The notes beneath the pieces were generated by a model. That model was not told the DNA's origin. It saw only the letters and a program-made list of their open reading frames with translations, and did no database searches. The translations under genes were made by a program, and so were the position numbers. Of a stretch of DNA of 64,000 bases, positions 1 to 10,305 are shown in pieces (position 1 is the stretch's first letter; every line of letters begins with the position of its first letter). This DNA comes from Thereva unica (taxonomy: Eukaryota; Arthropoda; Insecta; Diptera; Therevidae): positions 71,743,720 to 71,807,719 of the forward strand of contig OX465283.1 in assembly GCA_949987705.1 (NCBI GenBank), given 5' to 3'.

Positions 1-16
1 CAGGAAAAACAAATTC

Positions 17-162
17 TCTGATGCTAGTTAATTTCCCAATAGTGCTAAATGTATTACTATTTTGTAAGAAGTCAGTTCGTTCCGTCTCCGCTCATCATAC
101 TGGGAAGTTGATCGTATGGACCGAAGGGGTCAAACCCACATCTCAACTAGTTTTTTTTACCG
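17..162 (+). repeat. Dispersed repeat, copy 1
   Basis: A stretch of about 145 bp recurs in the same orientation at 58285-58406. Shared blocks include TTACTATTTTGTAAGA, a variable GTCT-CG-TCA stretch, ATACTGGGA, CCGAAGGGGTCAAACC and CAACTAGTTT. No coding potential is visible. The copy is about 60 kb from its partner and probably belongs to an unclassified MITE or SINE-like family. Confidence 0.7.
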
Positions 163-230
163 TGATGTATGTAATCTTGAAATCCTATTAACACATAGTA
201 AGTGGCGTTTCGTTAAAAGTTACCAGAGCT

Positions 231-341
231 GGGGTGGTAGCACGTAAGTTGTTTCAATCGACCTCTTCATACAAAAATTCAAGTGTTACAAATTTTTTTG
301 TTTGAAGAGGTCGATTGTAACAACTTACGTGCTACCACCCC
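231..341. mobile_element. Foldback MITE (GGGGTGGTAGCACGTAAGTTG family), copy 1
   Basis: Arms of about 49 bp are inverted around a short AT-rich loop. The left arm begins GGGGTGGTAGCACGTAAGTT and the right arm ends with its complement GCTACCACCCC. A second copy with the same arms lies at 1680-1782, which identifies this as a mobile family and not a chance hairpin. No clear target duplication is visible. It is non-coding. Confidence 0.8.
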
Positions 342-855
342 TGAGATTTTTTAAAAAAGTGCTAGATATTAGGGATCGTTCATAAATTACGTGAGGCGAT
401 TTTTTAACGCTCCTCCCCACTTGGTGAGATTTGGCTCGATCCCCTCTCCCCGCCACTAATCTCACGTGAGATTTTTAGAATTTAAAAAAATCTAGTATTT
501 TTGGGCGTAACCACAGCAAGTTGGGCCTTTTTTGAGAAGATACAACAACAGGAAAGGCCCTCGCATGTAGTCGACTGTCAAATTGGGTTAGTTGACTGTC
601 AAATTATTTCTATACTTGGATTACACTAAGTGACCCAATATGACATGAAATGTCATCAGCTGATTAGAATTCTGAATGACGGCGTGTACAAATATCATTT
701 GGGGAGATTTTATTTTAGATAAATGATAATTTGAAATCCGAGGAGGAACACTCTATTCCACTCGCTTCTTCTGTTGAACACACAACTACCAAAACGTGAA
801 CATTCATTCAACATGAATGTCATTATGCTAAAATTCAGCGAATGCTCTTCCTGTA

Positions 856-1388
856 GGCCCCTATTCCCATAGTCACGTCACCCATTGCAAAATGTGACAA
901 ACCAAGTTTCGTATTCTCGTAGTCACCTATTGTAGAAAAAGTGACGGCATTTGCTTATACCTTTATGCGGCCGTCATGTTTGGTGGACTTATCTGTTCAT
1001 AATTAACGAATATTTTTTCCATTATTTTTACATTCCGCCTTGCTTTGGCTAAACGATAAATTGCCTCCTGTTCATTATTTTAATTCTAGCATATACGAAT
1101 AATGTTAAATCATCAGAAATATTAAAATAAAACATATTTCTTACCCTTTGTCACTATTTATTTAAAAAAAATCGTAGTGTCACTTACTATTTCCAAGTGA
1201 TAAAAAATGACAATTTTCAGTGACATTTGCTACAAAAAATGACTTCGAGAATACCACACCTAGTTTTGTGACATTTTACCTCACAAATTTTTTCCTTGTC
1301 ACTCGACTATGAGAGTACCACTTTAAAAGTGACGTGACAAAAAATGTGAGGTGAGAAAAAAAGTGACGTGACAATGGGAATAGGGGCC
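856..1388. mobile_element. PIF/Harbinger-like MITE, 3-bp TSD GTA
   Basis: Terminal inverted repeats start GGCCCCTATTCCCAT and end ATGGGAATAGGGGCC. They are directly flanked by GTA at 853-855 and 1389-1391. Inside are repeated GTGACGTGACA and ATTCTCGTAGTCAC motifs in both orientations. No ORF of note. The 3-bp duplication and G/C-rich ends suit PIF/Harbinger-mobilised MITEs. The small foldback at 4792-5012 shares the GAGTGACGTGAC motif and is probably related. Confidence 0.8.
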
Positions 1389-1679
1389 GTAGTTCTATAT
1401 TGTAAGAGTCTTTTCAAGTACGTCGATACATTCGCCAAGTCGCGTGGTTGGCTGGCCGGTGGCAATCTAGAGGCTACTTTCTGGTTCGCATAAAATTTTG
1501 TGTGCAGGATTTAGCCATATTTTAAGGCAACCTTTCACACACAGGGCGACAGCGGGCCGTGGCCTGAAAGTTTTCACCACACTTCTCCGGCCGCCAGCTG
1601 GATGGGGCCTGCAGTACAAGAAAACTGAAAAAATCTTTATATGAGTGGACAGTTGTCATCAGATTGTGCCTGAAGATCT

Positions 1680-1782
1680 GGGGTGGTAGCACGTAAGTTG
1701 CTTTAATCGACCACTTCATACAAAATTTTTGGAAACATTTGTATGAAGAGGTCGACTGAAACAACTAACGTGCTACCACCCC
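1680..1782. mobile_element. Foldback MITE (GGGGTGGTAGCACGTAAGTTG family), copy 2
   Basis: Same family as 231-341. The left arm is GGGGTGGTAGCACGTAAGTT and the right arm ends CGTGCTACCACCCC, with a short loop containing GGAAACATT. The two copies differ by scattered substitutions, so neither is a recent duplicate. Flanks AGATCT and AGAATT give no convincing duplication. Confidence 0.8.
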
Positions 1783-1849
1783 AGAATTTCTAATCAGTCT
1801 CAAGCCGCAAATTTACCGCATGAATTCCCGCCGTATCCAGTCGGACCTG

Positions 1850-2180
1850 GGGTCGTATTTGGTTTCTCGAGTCGACATTGCCTTCTGTCGATAAACACAA
1901 ATTGGCATTTGGCGACACAATATCGTCTATTTACGTGTCGATAAAGACGTTTAACGATTATTAAAAAGCTCAATGTATGCACGCAATAAACTTATAACAA
2001 TTTATATTTTAATTAAATATACTTGGTTTGCTGCCCTTGGAGTAACACCACAATTTGATGGTTTTGTATGGCCGCTCTTATCTGTCGATTTGGTCGTGAT
2101 GCCAAATATGAAACTTAGAGAAAGTCGAGAAGCTTTTTTTGTCGAGTCGATCCATCTACTCGAGAAACCAAATACGGCCC
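1850..2180. mobile_element. MITE with 3-bp TSD CTG
   Basis: The ends are GGGTCGTATTTGGTTTCTCG and, inverted, CGAGAAACCAAATACGGCCC. CTG flanks both sides (1847-1849 and 2181-2183). GTCGA-type repeats occur in both orientations inside. The small translatable stretches here are by-products of the inverted repeats. Most likely a Harbinger-type non-autonomous element. Confidence 0.7.
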
Positions 2181-2325
2181 CTGAAAACAAGGTGCATTCT
2201 CGCATTCGCGCTTGTTCGTGGGTGTTCACAGCGTGAGTCTTGAGCCGCCTAAGACACAAACATATTAGCGCAAAGGCGGTGACGCCTGCGAGAGAATATC
2301 TCATACATTTTATTTTCCTGCGCCG

Positions 2326-3469
2326 CACAGTGGGCTAGATTAGGAAAAAAGTGGACAAAAATATAATGCGTTGTCTTATACATTCGAAATTTTGGCTACA
2401 TGGGTGTTTCACATCGCTGATCACAAATCCGTTATTAAAACTATCAAAAACATTTTTAATTAAAATTAATTACTTTAAAATAATCATACATACATTTATA
2501 AACTTTACGTATATACATTAAATATAATTCCTTAATCGGAGCCTTCGTCGCTACTAGCGGACTCAGATGGTACGATTGCTTTACTTAAGTCCCTGCTAGT
2601 CTCTGTGTCGGATGTATGAAGCAACCTCAAAGCTTCGCCAGACAAACTGTTATTACATTTAGGGTATTTCCGTCCGGCACATGCTCGAAATATAAGGGTC
2701 GGATGTGACGAGAAGACGATTGAATACATACTCCATATTTCCTTGTCTAGAAGTTTTTCTAGCAAAATGCTCACGATATTTTTTAAAATCTTTGTTACGC
2801 GTCTCCTGGGCGTCTTCAGACATTTCACCAAGCGTTAATTAAATGTAATAAATTAAATTTTCATACATTTTTCCGAAAATTTCACATGGTAACACTACGT
2901 ACAAGTTTTAACGTTTTTTCACGAAAGCACGCGATTCACGCCGTACAAAATATGAATTGGCAAGTTTTGGCACCCAAATCTTTCGAATTCTCATTATATA
3001 AAGAATTTCCTACAAAATCGCGTTAAAACTATGCCGGTAGTGGGCAATAAACTAGTTTTACAATTTAAGGCTAATAATTTAAAAAAAAAATTTTTTTTTC
3101 GTGGTTATTGATCATTCTCTTACATTAGCATGTATTATTATTTAATAACGGTAAAACACATACAAATTTGCTACATACCTTCAGGATCATTCTCCATTGA
3201 ACTTAATTAATATTACACACTCAGATATAAAGTTATTGGGATTTAACGTAGGAAGTGTTTTTCGCAGTGAAGACACGCAAATGCAGTTATGTCCAAAGTA
3301 TCTAACTTCGGAATGCCTCAGATCCGCAGGCTTTAAAGCTACCCGCCCCATTTTTCGGAAAAACGTCCAGGGGATCCCCCTCTATAAAATAATTCCTATA
3401 GAAAAGGGCATTTAAAAAAAATTTTTTTTTGATTTTTGTCCACTTTTTTTTAGAATCTAACCCACTGTG
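2326..3469. mobile_element. Transib-like DNA transposon, non-autonomous, TSD CGCCG
   Basis: The ends are perfect heptamers CACAGTG followed by matching subterminal sequence (GGGCTAGATT left, GGGTTAGATT right, then an A-run and GTGGACAAAAAT). CGCCG flanks both sides (2321-2325 and 3470-3474). A 5-bp GC-rich duplication of CGNCG type and CAC-starting ends are hallmarks of Transib, the RAG1-related superfamily. The heptamer plus a 22- or 23-bp spacer plus ACAAAAATA/ACAAAAATC resembles a 23-RSS. A 99-residue minus-strand ORF at 2532-2831 and a 72-residue plus-strand ORF at 3197-3415 lie inside. Neither is long enough to be a transposase; the former may be a C-terminal remnant, but I cannot recognise it. 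Confidence 0.75.
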
Positions 3470-4059
3470 CGCCGCCTGTCCGTTATGTCAGCATATATGG
3501 TGGTCCGTGTCTTTTAAAGGCTTTTCCAGTCACCAATCTGTTTGTGCCTCTAAAGTTTTCGTTGAAGCCATGCACTTGTATTAACAACCTGCTATGCTAA
3601 ACTGTCGTCTTCGCCTGTGTCTATAGGGAATCATGACGTTACCTGGACGCCACGGCCTGTCAGGCGGATACCTGAAGTCCGCATCCCTCAGTCAGACTGA
3701 GTATTGTATTGACTTCATCGGTCTGTGCCTGCGGACCTGTTCTGGTGGCAGCCTGTAAGTGAATGTGGAGAAACATGTTTTACTTAATTTAATCCAGTTT
3801 TCTAGCAATTTTACACTGTTTCTTGAGGGAAACTAGTGGGATGTTGTGCCTAGAGACTAGCCACTAATTACGCTTTTTCACGGTATTCTTTCTTTTGAAT
3901 AACACTTTAGACTGTATGACCATAAAAAATCAAGAAAATGATATTTTTTCACTTTTAAATAAGTAAATGTTTATGTTCTCCTGAGTATCATTATTAAATA
4001 ATATAATTTAGTGATAGATCAAAACATGTTGCACCGAAGCAAAAAAAAACTTATATTTC

Positions 4060-4130
4060 ACCATTGCGCGGCCTAGGATTGAACTTGGTTCCACGAGATA
4101 GGATTTCAGCGCCTTAGCTCTAGGCTACTG
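4060..4130 (-). repeat. tRNA-like sequence, probable SINE head
   Basis: On the minus strand a Pol III box A-like stretch (TAGCCTAGAGC, 4116-4126) is followed at the right distance by a box B-like GTTCAATCC (4077-4085). The D stem GCCT/AGGC pairs perfectly and the T stem pairs with one mismatch. The acceptor and anticodon stems do not pair, so this is not a functional tRNA. A T-run follows in minus orientation (4041-4049). Most likely a tRNA-derived SINE fragment. Confidence 0.45.
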
Positions 4131-4433
4131 ATATGTGTACTTTATTAGAAATCTTTTTTGTCGTTAAATATACTTCCGATTGGAATTGCCCGAGTTTTAT
4201 GTCTCTTGATCAAGAGCTACAATTTCAGATATGGCCTAAGTTTGTAGCGACAGTACTTTCAGAGATGAAAGGTCACAGACGGACAGATAGATGGACAGAG
4301 CCTCTGTGTAAACTTTTTTTTTGAAAAAAAAAACTAAAAAAATACGTGATATTTTCCGCGACTCCCCCTTCTCCACCACGTGAGATTTGGTGAGATTCGA
4401 CTCGACGCACTACCCCCCTAAACGCATCACGTA

Positions 4434-4711
4434 ATTGAGCCGTTCAGTGTACACATCGATTAACTCCACTTTTTGAAAAATTTCATATTTAAGTGTCAAA
4501 GCACATAGTAAACTCATAACTTCTTATATTTATAATAACTTTCGGAATAATAAAGATTAACACCATTAAAAGGCAAATTTTTTTTTGACCATTGAATAAT
4601 ATTGACCATTGAATAATAAGGGAATATTAAAAAACAAGGTACATTATTTCGTCGTATTTCTCTACTTTTTGTTTTATGGAGTTAATCAATTTGTGCATTG
4701 AGCGGCTCAAT
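4434..4711. mobile_element. MITE with TA target duplication
   Basis: Inverted ends of about 36 bp: ATTGAGCCGTTCAGTGTACA on the left, and the complement of ATTGAGCCGCTCAATGCACA on the right, continuing into GATTAACTCCA. Flanked by TA at 4432-4433 and 4712-4713. It interrupts the sequence CACGTA/ATGGACGACCCC, which otherwise matches the left end of the larger element at 371. Tc1/mariner-type target choice. Non-coding. Confidence 0.75.
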
Positions 4712-4791
4712 TAATGGACGACCCCTTATTAAATAATCCAAACATTTTTAGGTAATGGTGTTAAATCAAATTCGTTTTAAAACAGCAGCCC

Positions 4792-5012
4792 TATTCTCGT
4801 TGTCGAGTGACGTGACAGATGTTTCACTTCGACCTTAAATTGGTATTCTCATTGTCAATCTAACAAATTTCTGGCAAGCAAATCGACAAAATTTGTATTT
4901 AATTGCCGCAAGGTGGCGGGTGAAGTGACACATTTTCCTCGATACGTGTGAAGGCATCAACAGATTCATTCTACCGCGTCCCTCGTAGTCACGTCACTCG
5001 CCGACGAGAATA
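4792..5012. repeat. Foldback repeat related to the 856-1388 MITE
   Basis: Arms TATTCTCGTTGTCGAGTGAC and the complement GTCACGTCACTCGCCGACGA face each other. The GAGTGACGTGAC core also appears in the Harbinger-like MITE at 856-1388. No clear 3-bp duplication. TA occurs at both tips but forms part of the inverted repeat. Confidence 0.6.
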
Positions 5013-5936
5013 TCACCTCAGATTTTGGCATATATGGGGAAAAAAAAAATTTATATATTAGGATCGATAAAATGTGAATTTCTGATAAACTACTGCATAT
5101 TATTCAACCAATGGATCTGATGAAATGGAGAAATTGCCTCTCAGATTTTTTTAAGTTTTTCTTAAAACATTCATTAAAAATCGTTCAAAATCACATTCTG
5201 TTATGAAACGACGCTTATTTGTAAATTTTAAGGTTTATTGTTCGATTCCAATAAACCTTTTCTAATAAATATTAGCATTGCATTGTAATCATTTTTTTCC
5301 ATATTTATCAAGTTGTTTGTTTCACTTTGTAAATTTTGTCTGGGTTTAACCCGTTCACTTTTAAGTGTTGACAGTCGAATATTGTTTCAAGCAATAATAA
5401 TAACGTATTGTATAATTTATTACTCTATAATTCTCTCATTATTATGTCTCCTCAGCTCATATCAAAAATACGATCTACATATGTAGTTTTTTATGTTAAC
5501 AAAATCTATTCATTTCGTTATTTCTGACTTGTTAAACAAAAAGTAACAAACATACAAAAAGCTAAATAACAAATAATCTCTAAAAATAAAAGCACTATTG
5601 ACATTTTACCTTCTGTATTTTCACACTCTTTATTACGATCTGTTGTTGGTTGCTTTATCTTAATTGTAAAGGCATATTTTATGTTCGTTTGAATACAATA
5701 ACAAAATTCGCTTTATCTGTACTGCAGTATCTAATGAATTGTCAACTAATTTAGGTTTAATTATTTTAAGGCATTGTAATTGCTAGATAATTTCAAGTCA
5801 AGTCTTTTGCGGTATTATTTCAATGATCTAACTAAAGGCAGAAAGAGTGAAACTCGGACTCGGAAATTATTCAACAGACTTTTCTACAATTTCCATTTCT
5901 TGTAAAGAATATTTCAAATTATATAAAAACTATTTC
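5013..5936. other. AT-rich intergenic stretch
   Basis: About 0.9 kb of AT-rich sequence without a convincing ORF, inverted repeat or RNA gene. Confidence 0.6.
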
Positions 5937-7153
5937 CAAAGTAAAACTCGTACAGTTTACCATTTTTCATATAACAGGTGTGTTTACTGATATTTTAGTA
6001 CTTCGTTGCCAATCCTTTACTTGTCTTAATAGCTTTTAATCGATCTAGCATCGATTGAACTAATTTTGTACAATAGTTCGGGTCAATTTTTGGCCCATTT
6101 TTCTTTTAATGCCTTCTCCAAGTCCTTTTTGTTCGAAACAGTGTGATTTTTTAATTGCTATTCTAAATTAGCCTATAAATGCTCAATTATATTTAAGTCC
6201 GGAGACTGCGGGGGGATGTCAAGCACATGTGGACACTTGTGCAATAACCACATTCGAACATTTAAAGCCTTATGCTTTGGATCGTTATTCTGGTAGAATG
6301 CAGAACAGTCATCTATACCCAGATCTTGTGCACCTTTTATAAAATGCTGCTTCAAAATCTCTAAATACACCCATTGGTCCATAATACCATTAATGATGTG
6401 AAGATTTCCTGGCCCTGCGGCTGACATACATCCCCACACCGTGACCGATCAACCTCCATGCTTCATTGTTGGTTTTACATTTTTGATTTGACCATCAGAT
6501 CGAAAGAGGTTGAAATTACTTTCATTACTGAAGAGGACTGTTTTCCAAAATGAAAATTCTTTAGTTTTATGACGTTTCACGAAGTCTAATCTTTTCAAAC
6601 GATTTCGTTCGTTTACAAACGGCTTTTTACGCGCAACTGCATGTAAGTTATGTTTCCTTAGTATATTTCGCACAGTTTTTGGATTTGCTTCTTTTCCAAA
6701 CTGTATTTTTGCAGCTATGGCTAACTTCGGAGCACTGATTTTAGGGTTCTTTTTAACCTCCCTCACAATCCAACGTTTTTCAGACTCGGTAAAAATTTTC
6801 CTTTGGTGGGTTTTGATTTATTTTCCACTGTATGCCTTTCTCTAAACCGATTAATAACACCTTGGACTGTAGAGTGAGTTCGTTTGACTAGCTGTGCAAT
6901 GGTCCGCATTGCCATCCTTATTATGTTCAATTATAAGTTTTCTGATTTGCAAAGATGTTTGTCCAGATTGTCTTCCCATTTTGATAGAATTCTACAAACA
7001 CTTCAAATATTAAGATTTAACTTTCCAACTCTTTAAATCAAGATTAGCACATTATTAATGTACAATGAAACTAAAATTAATGTCAAAGTGATGGACTTCG
7101 GTGATTCCCCACATTTATGTTAATGCATTGCCAGCTGTACGAGTTTTACTTTG
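5937..7153 (-). mobile_element. Defective Tc1-like transposon
   Basis: CAAAGTAAAACTCGTACAG at 5937-5955 is repeated as its exact complement at 7135-7153, enclosing a Tc1 transposase pseudogene on the minus strand. The size of about 1.2 kb is normal for Tc1. No TA directly abuts these repeats, so they may be internal direct/inverted repeats and the real tips may lie slightly further out. Confidence 0.75.
5995..6979 (-). pseudogene. Tc1-family transposase (DD34E), inactivated
   Basis: Reading leftward from 6979 the sequence gives an N-terminal helix-turn-helix (TIAQLVKRTHSTVQGVINRF), a second DNA-binding part (KNPKISAPKLA near 6730) and the DDE core. The block FSNESNF (near 6520) has N in place of the first catalytic D. 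QNNDPKH (near 6280) keeps the second D, and NIIEHL (near 6180) keeps the E. Other damage: frameshifts around 6790-6920, an in-frame TGA at 6449-6451 in the usual HGGGS-VWGCM block, and several stops after the IEHL motif. The family cuts and pastes DNA at TA sites. This copy cannot code for active enzyme. Confidence 0.9.
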
Positions 7154-7770
7154 ACATGAATATTTGTCATATTTTATTTCTGTGTATTTTTCTCCTTAAT
7201 AAATTTAAACTTTTTCCCTATTTTTTTTGTTTAGGTAGTTACCATTATAGAGCTAAGGAAACTGTATTTGGGTTTTCTCTACAGCGAGTTTTTAGGTTGT
7301 TTTTTCACTGTTCAAACATAACCAGCCGATTTTACTTTGAGCCACTGTATGCCGATTGTTACTAAAAATGACTTCGTGAATGTTGTACACTCTTAAGGAG
7401 CTTTTATACGATACAACAGTTGGACCAACTTGCGTTGTCACTTTATCGATCCAACAGCTAAACTATTACAATTGATTGAACATGATGGAAAATCGTTTTA
7501 AAATGTTAGGGTCATTTGCAACACAGTTTTTGAGAAAATTGTGTCATAAGCCCATCGGCATACAAGCACAAACGCTGTAGCGTTGTAAAGTGTGGCGTGG
7601 CTGGAAATACGGAATTCAAGTAAATATTCATGAGTAGAATCGAAAGAAAATTTCTCAATGAGACCTTTTTACTGGTTCAAAATTCAATTCCTTGAGAATT
7701 TATGAGTACTTTTTGACAGTTCTGCCTTAGTTTAATGCTTAGTCGATTTCTGGCTGGGACAGACTATAAA

Positions 7771-8339
7771 TGAGGAGTGACTTTTCAAAAGGCCTTATTT
7801 CCATTTTTTACTTTAGAGCAAATTTCGATGGAATCCAGTAGCAAGGCTAAATTATCACCTATTCACGTTAATAGGACGAAAGAAAAGTCCTTCGTTCCTA
7901 TAAAAAAATGGATACCTCTATATCTATATTTTTTTTATCAAAACCAGCATATTTCCATGTATGAAATAAACGGTGTATTTAATTGAACAAAACGCCACAT
8001 TTCCTGCTTGAATTTGTAGTATTTTAAAAGATTTCAAGCAAAAGACTTTTTAAAAAAAAATGTAATCAAGTCATATTTCCTATGGAGGTCCATACAAAAG
8101 GTCTTATTTCCAAACGTTTCAAACAAAAGGGCATATTTCCAAACTATTTTTTGTTTTTAATGAAGTCGCACTTACAATATTTTTCATCTACCACTGTAAA
8201 AATATAGTTATACTAGGACAAACTATATTGATGCAAAAAAAAATAATAATTTTGCATATTTTGGACGTACCATAGAAATTTGCGGTTTCTGAAAATTTAA
8301 TCTAAATGGAAATAAGGCCTTTTGAAAAGTCACTCCTCA
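7771..8339. mobile_element. MITE with 36-bp perfect TIRs
   Basis: TGAGGAGTGACTTTTCAAAA begins a 36-bp sequence whose exact complement ends at 8339. Perfect arms in an otherwise old region indicate a recent insertion. Target duplication is unclear (AA at most). The interior has related motifs GGNCNTATTTCCAAA in both orientations and a 69-residue ORF with no recognisable domain. Confidence 0.85.
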
Positions 8340-8734
8340 AATACTTACATATGTAGCTTACATGGGATATACAAATACAAACATATAAAGGCCAGTCTAA
8401 ATCACATACCCAAAGTGGCATCGCAAATTGGAGCTCTTATCGCATATTTATATTCCAAATGAAAAGTAGAAACTTTCGTGAAACAGAGAGAAAGGCATAC
8501 AAATTTCTGTACGATAAAAGAGCTCCAGAGCTGCGTTTCCACTTTGCGTTTAGGATGTAAAGTTGCCTTCCTTCTTTGTTGCATGAATCTGAATTCCAAA
8601 CTGACGCAAATTTCATTTGAAGTTTAGAGCTGATTCGCAGTTTCATGTCAGAGCAATGTCGTGGACGTGGACTGATGACAGACAACAGTATTAACACAAA
8701 TTTAGAATATAAAACTACAGGAAAGGCCTGCGCC

Positions 8735-9410
8735 GAATTTTAGCGTTGTGAAATTCTTGTGTGAGTGCCCCATGTTTTGGTAACTGCTTGCCCACTACAA
8801 GCGGAAATGTTGGGTGGTATTTCATCTCTAGGTCCAGGATTCTCTCTAAAACGTCAGAATTTGATCCGTCTATTGCAAGGGATGGTGAAAAGTGAAATTC
8901 GTTTGATAGAAGTGGACGTATTTCATTGTTAGCTGCAGGATTGTGTTCTCCAGTGTCAGGGTTTGATCTGTCCGTTACAAAAGATAGTGCAAAATTTCTT
9001 GGTATAGATTACGATTGAATGGATAAATAACAGTTTTGCAAAAACCAGCCCGAATGTTCGCCTTTTTGAAAGCCAGAGGCATAGCAGTTTTGATAATATC
9101 AGGTACATCGTAGATTGTCATTGTTTTTCCAGGGTTTTTTAAAGGTCCGAAGACAGATCGATCCAAAGGCTGCAGTTTGTGTGAGCAGTGTGGAGGAAAT
9201 CAAAGCACAGTAATTCCATTTTCTTTACAAAAACCCAATATATGTATTAATGTGGATATGCGAGGAATGTTTATCCAACAGTAGAAAGACTTTAAGGATT
9301 GAAGAAGCATTACATAATTTTTTTTAATGTTCGAGAAGCTCTAGAAAAGACGCATCTTACATCCAGCCTGAAGGATTTGCAGTCCCAATCGATCCGACTC
9401 GCCCGTCTTT
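8735..9410 (-). pseudogene. pogo/Tigger-like DDE transposase, inactivated
   Basis: On the minus strand the order is NPSGWM (near 9390, then a stop), VFLLLDKHSSH (9265-9300, with the catalytic D of the LDGHSSH-type motif), GITVLWFPPHCSHKLQPLDRSVFGP (9150-9225), then NPGKTMTIYDV, AMPLAFKKANIRAGF and VIYPFNRN (8990-9130), all typical of the DDE_1 superfamily in pogo and Tigger elements. The part between FGPLK and NPGKTM appears deleted. There is a frameshift or stop near 9210 and another stop near 8975, after which the same coding sense continues to about 8740. No TIRs were identified. Domesticated relatives exist, but the breaks argue for a dead transposon. Confidence 0.8.
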
Positions 9411-10053
9411 AACCAAATGATCGTTATAGCGAACCCGTGACGCAAATAGTCAAAGCTAGGTATTTAACATATTTTTAAGATTAGGGGCCTCCACCAATAA
9501 GTTGCACAGGACCTTGAAAAGTCTTAGTTCGGCCCTGGGGTATAGCACTGTGGTACCAATTTATCATATTAGACCGATATACTACCTACCGTTGAATCCT
9601 GTAGAAGTCCTCTTACTCTTCCCACAATTGTTTGGGTTTCTTCACTTTTGCTATCCTTGGGTTAAGACTTATCGGAGGGTTAAAGTTATCTCGTCAATTT
9701 TGAGGGTTTATCTCTTGGTTAGTTCGAAATGTCAAAATATTACCGATGAGAGCGAAGAAAATTTAATGGAAAATATTAAAATTAGGTCTGTGGTGCTAAG
9801 GCAGAATCCAATATGCCAAAATATGTAATTGTCGATATTGGCTCGTCATATTGGGTTGTACCATTGCCATATTGTAAGCTTATGGACATATTGGGCTCTT
9901 AAGTTTGTATCTACATTATTTTAGAGAAACAGTCTACGATATTGAATTTGGGGAACATATTCTTTAATAAACTTTCGACATGTAGCACTTTGGGTAAAAT
10001 TGGCACTATATTATTTTTCCTTTTCCATTTTAACTGCAAAAATAAAATATATA

Positions 10054-10305
10054 CAGTGAGCATCAATATAAAGTTAACACAAATTCCCCTTTATTTTATT
10101 TTGAGCCTTTTAGGGAGCCTCCAGGACCCCCTTAGAGGCAAATGCGAATTTTTAAATTATTTTTTAATTGTAGTAGAGACTGTTACGAAGATTTTAAGGG
10201 GTCGTGTAGCCTCCTCCGATTTTTTTTGAGGAGGTAAAAACGTGAATTTTTTAGTGTATTTTTGTTGTTGAGCCTTTTGTGTTAACTTTATATTGATGCT
10301 CACTG
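10054..10305. mobile_element. Tc1/mariner MITE, TA target
   Basis: CAGTGAGCATCAATATAAAG begins the left arm and its exact complement ends the element. Arms are about 30 bp and perfect, and TA flanks both (10052-10053 and 10306-10307). The 252-bp interior is non-coding. CAGT-starting ends and a TA target suit a mariner-mobilised MITE. Confidence 0.9.

Larger units (their letters stand above)
371..4726. mobile_element. Possible large TIR element containing nested insertions
   Basis: The left end reads AGGGATCGTTCATAAATTAC and the right end, once the TA-flanked MITE at 4434-4711 is removed, reads CATCACGTAATGGACGACCCCT, an imperfect inverted match. TATT lies outside both ends (367-370 and 4727-4730). 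Subterminal blocks near both ends share GGTGAGATTTGG-type and CTCGA motifs. Two separate short copies of the same MITE would explain the pattern equally well. The interior holds at least four other elements and no transposase I recognise. Confidence 0.4.

Noticed and set aside
9502..9828. 108-residue plus-strand ORF
   Set aside because: No recognisable domain, no splice or promoter support, and the sequence continues into ATATTGG-type repeats.
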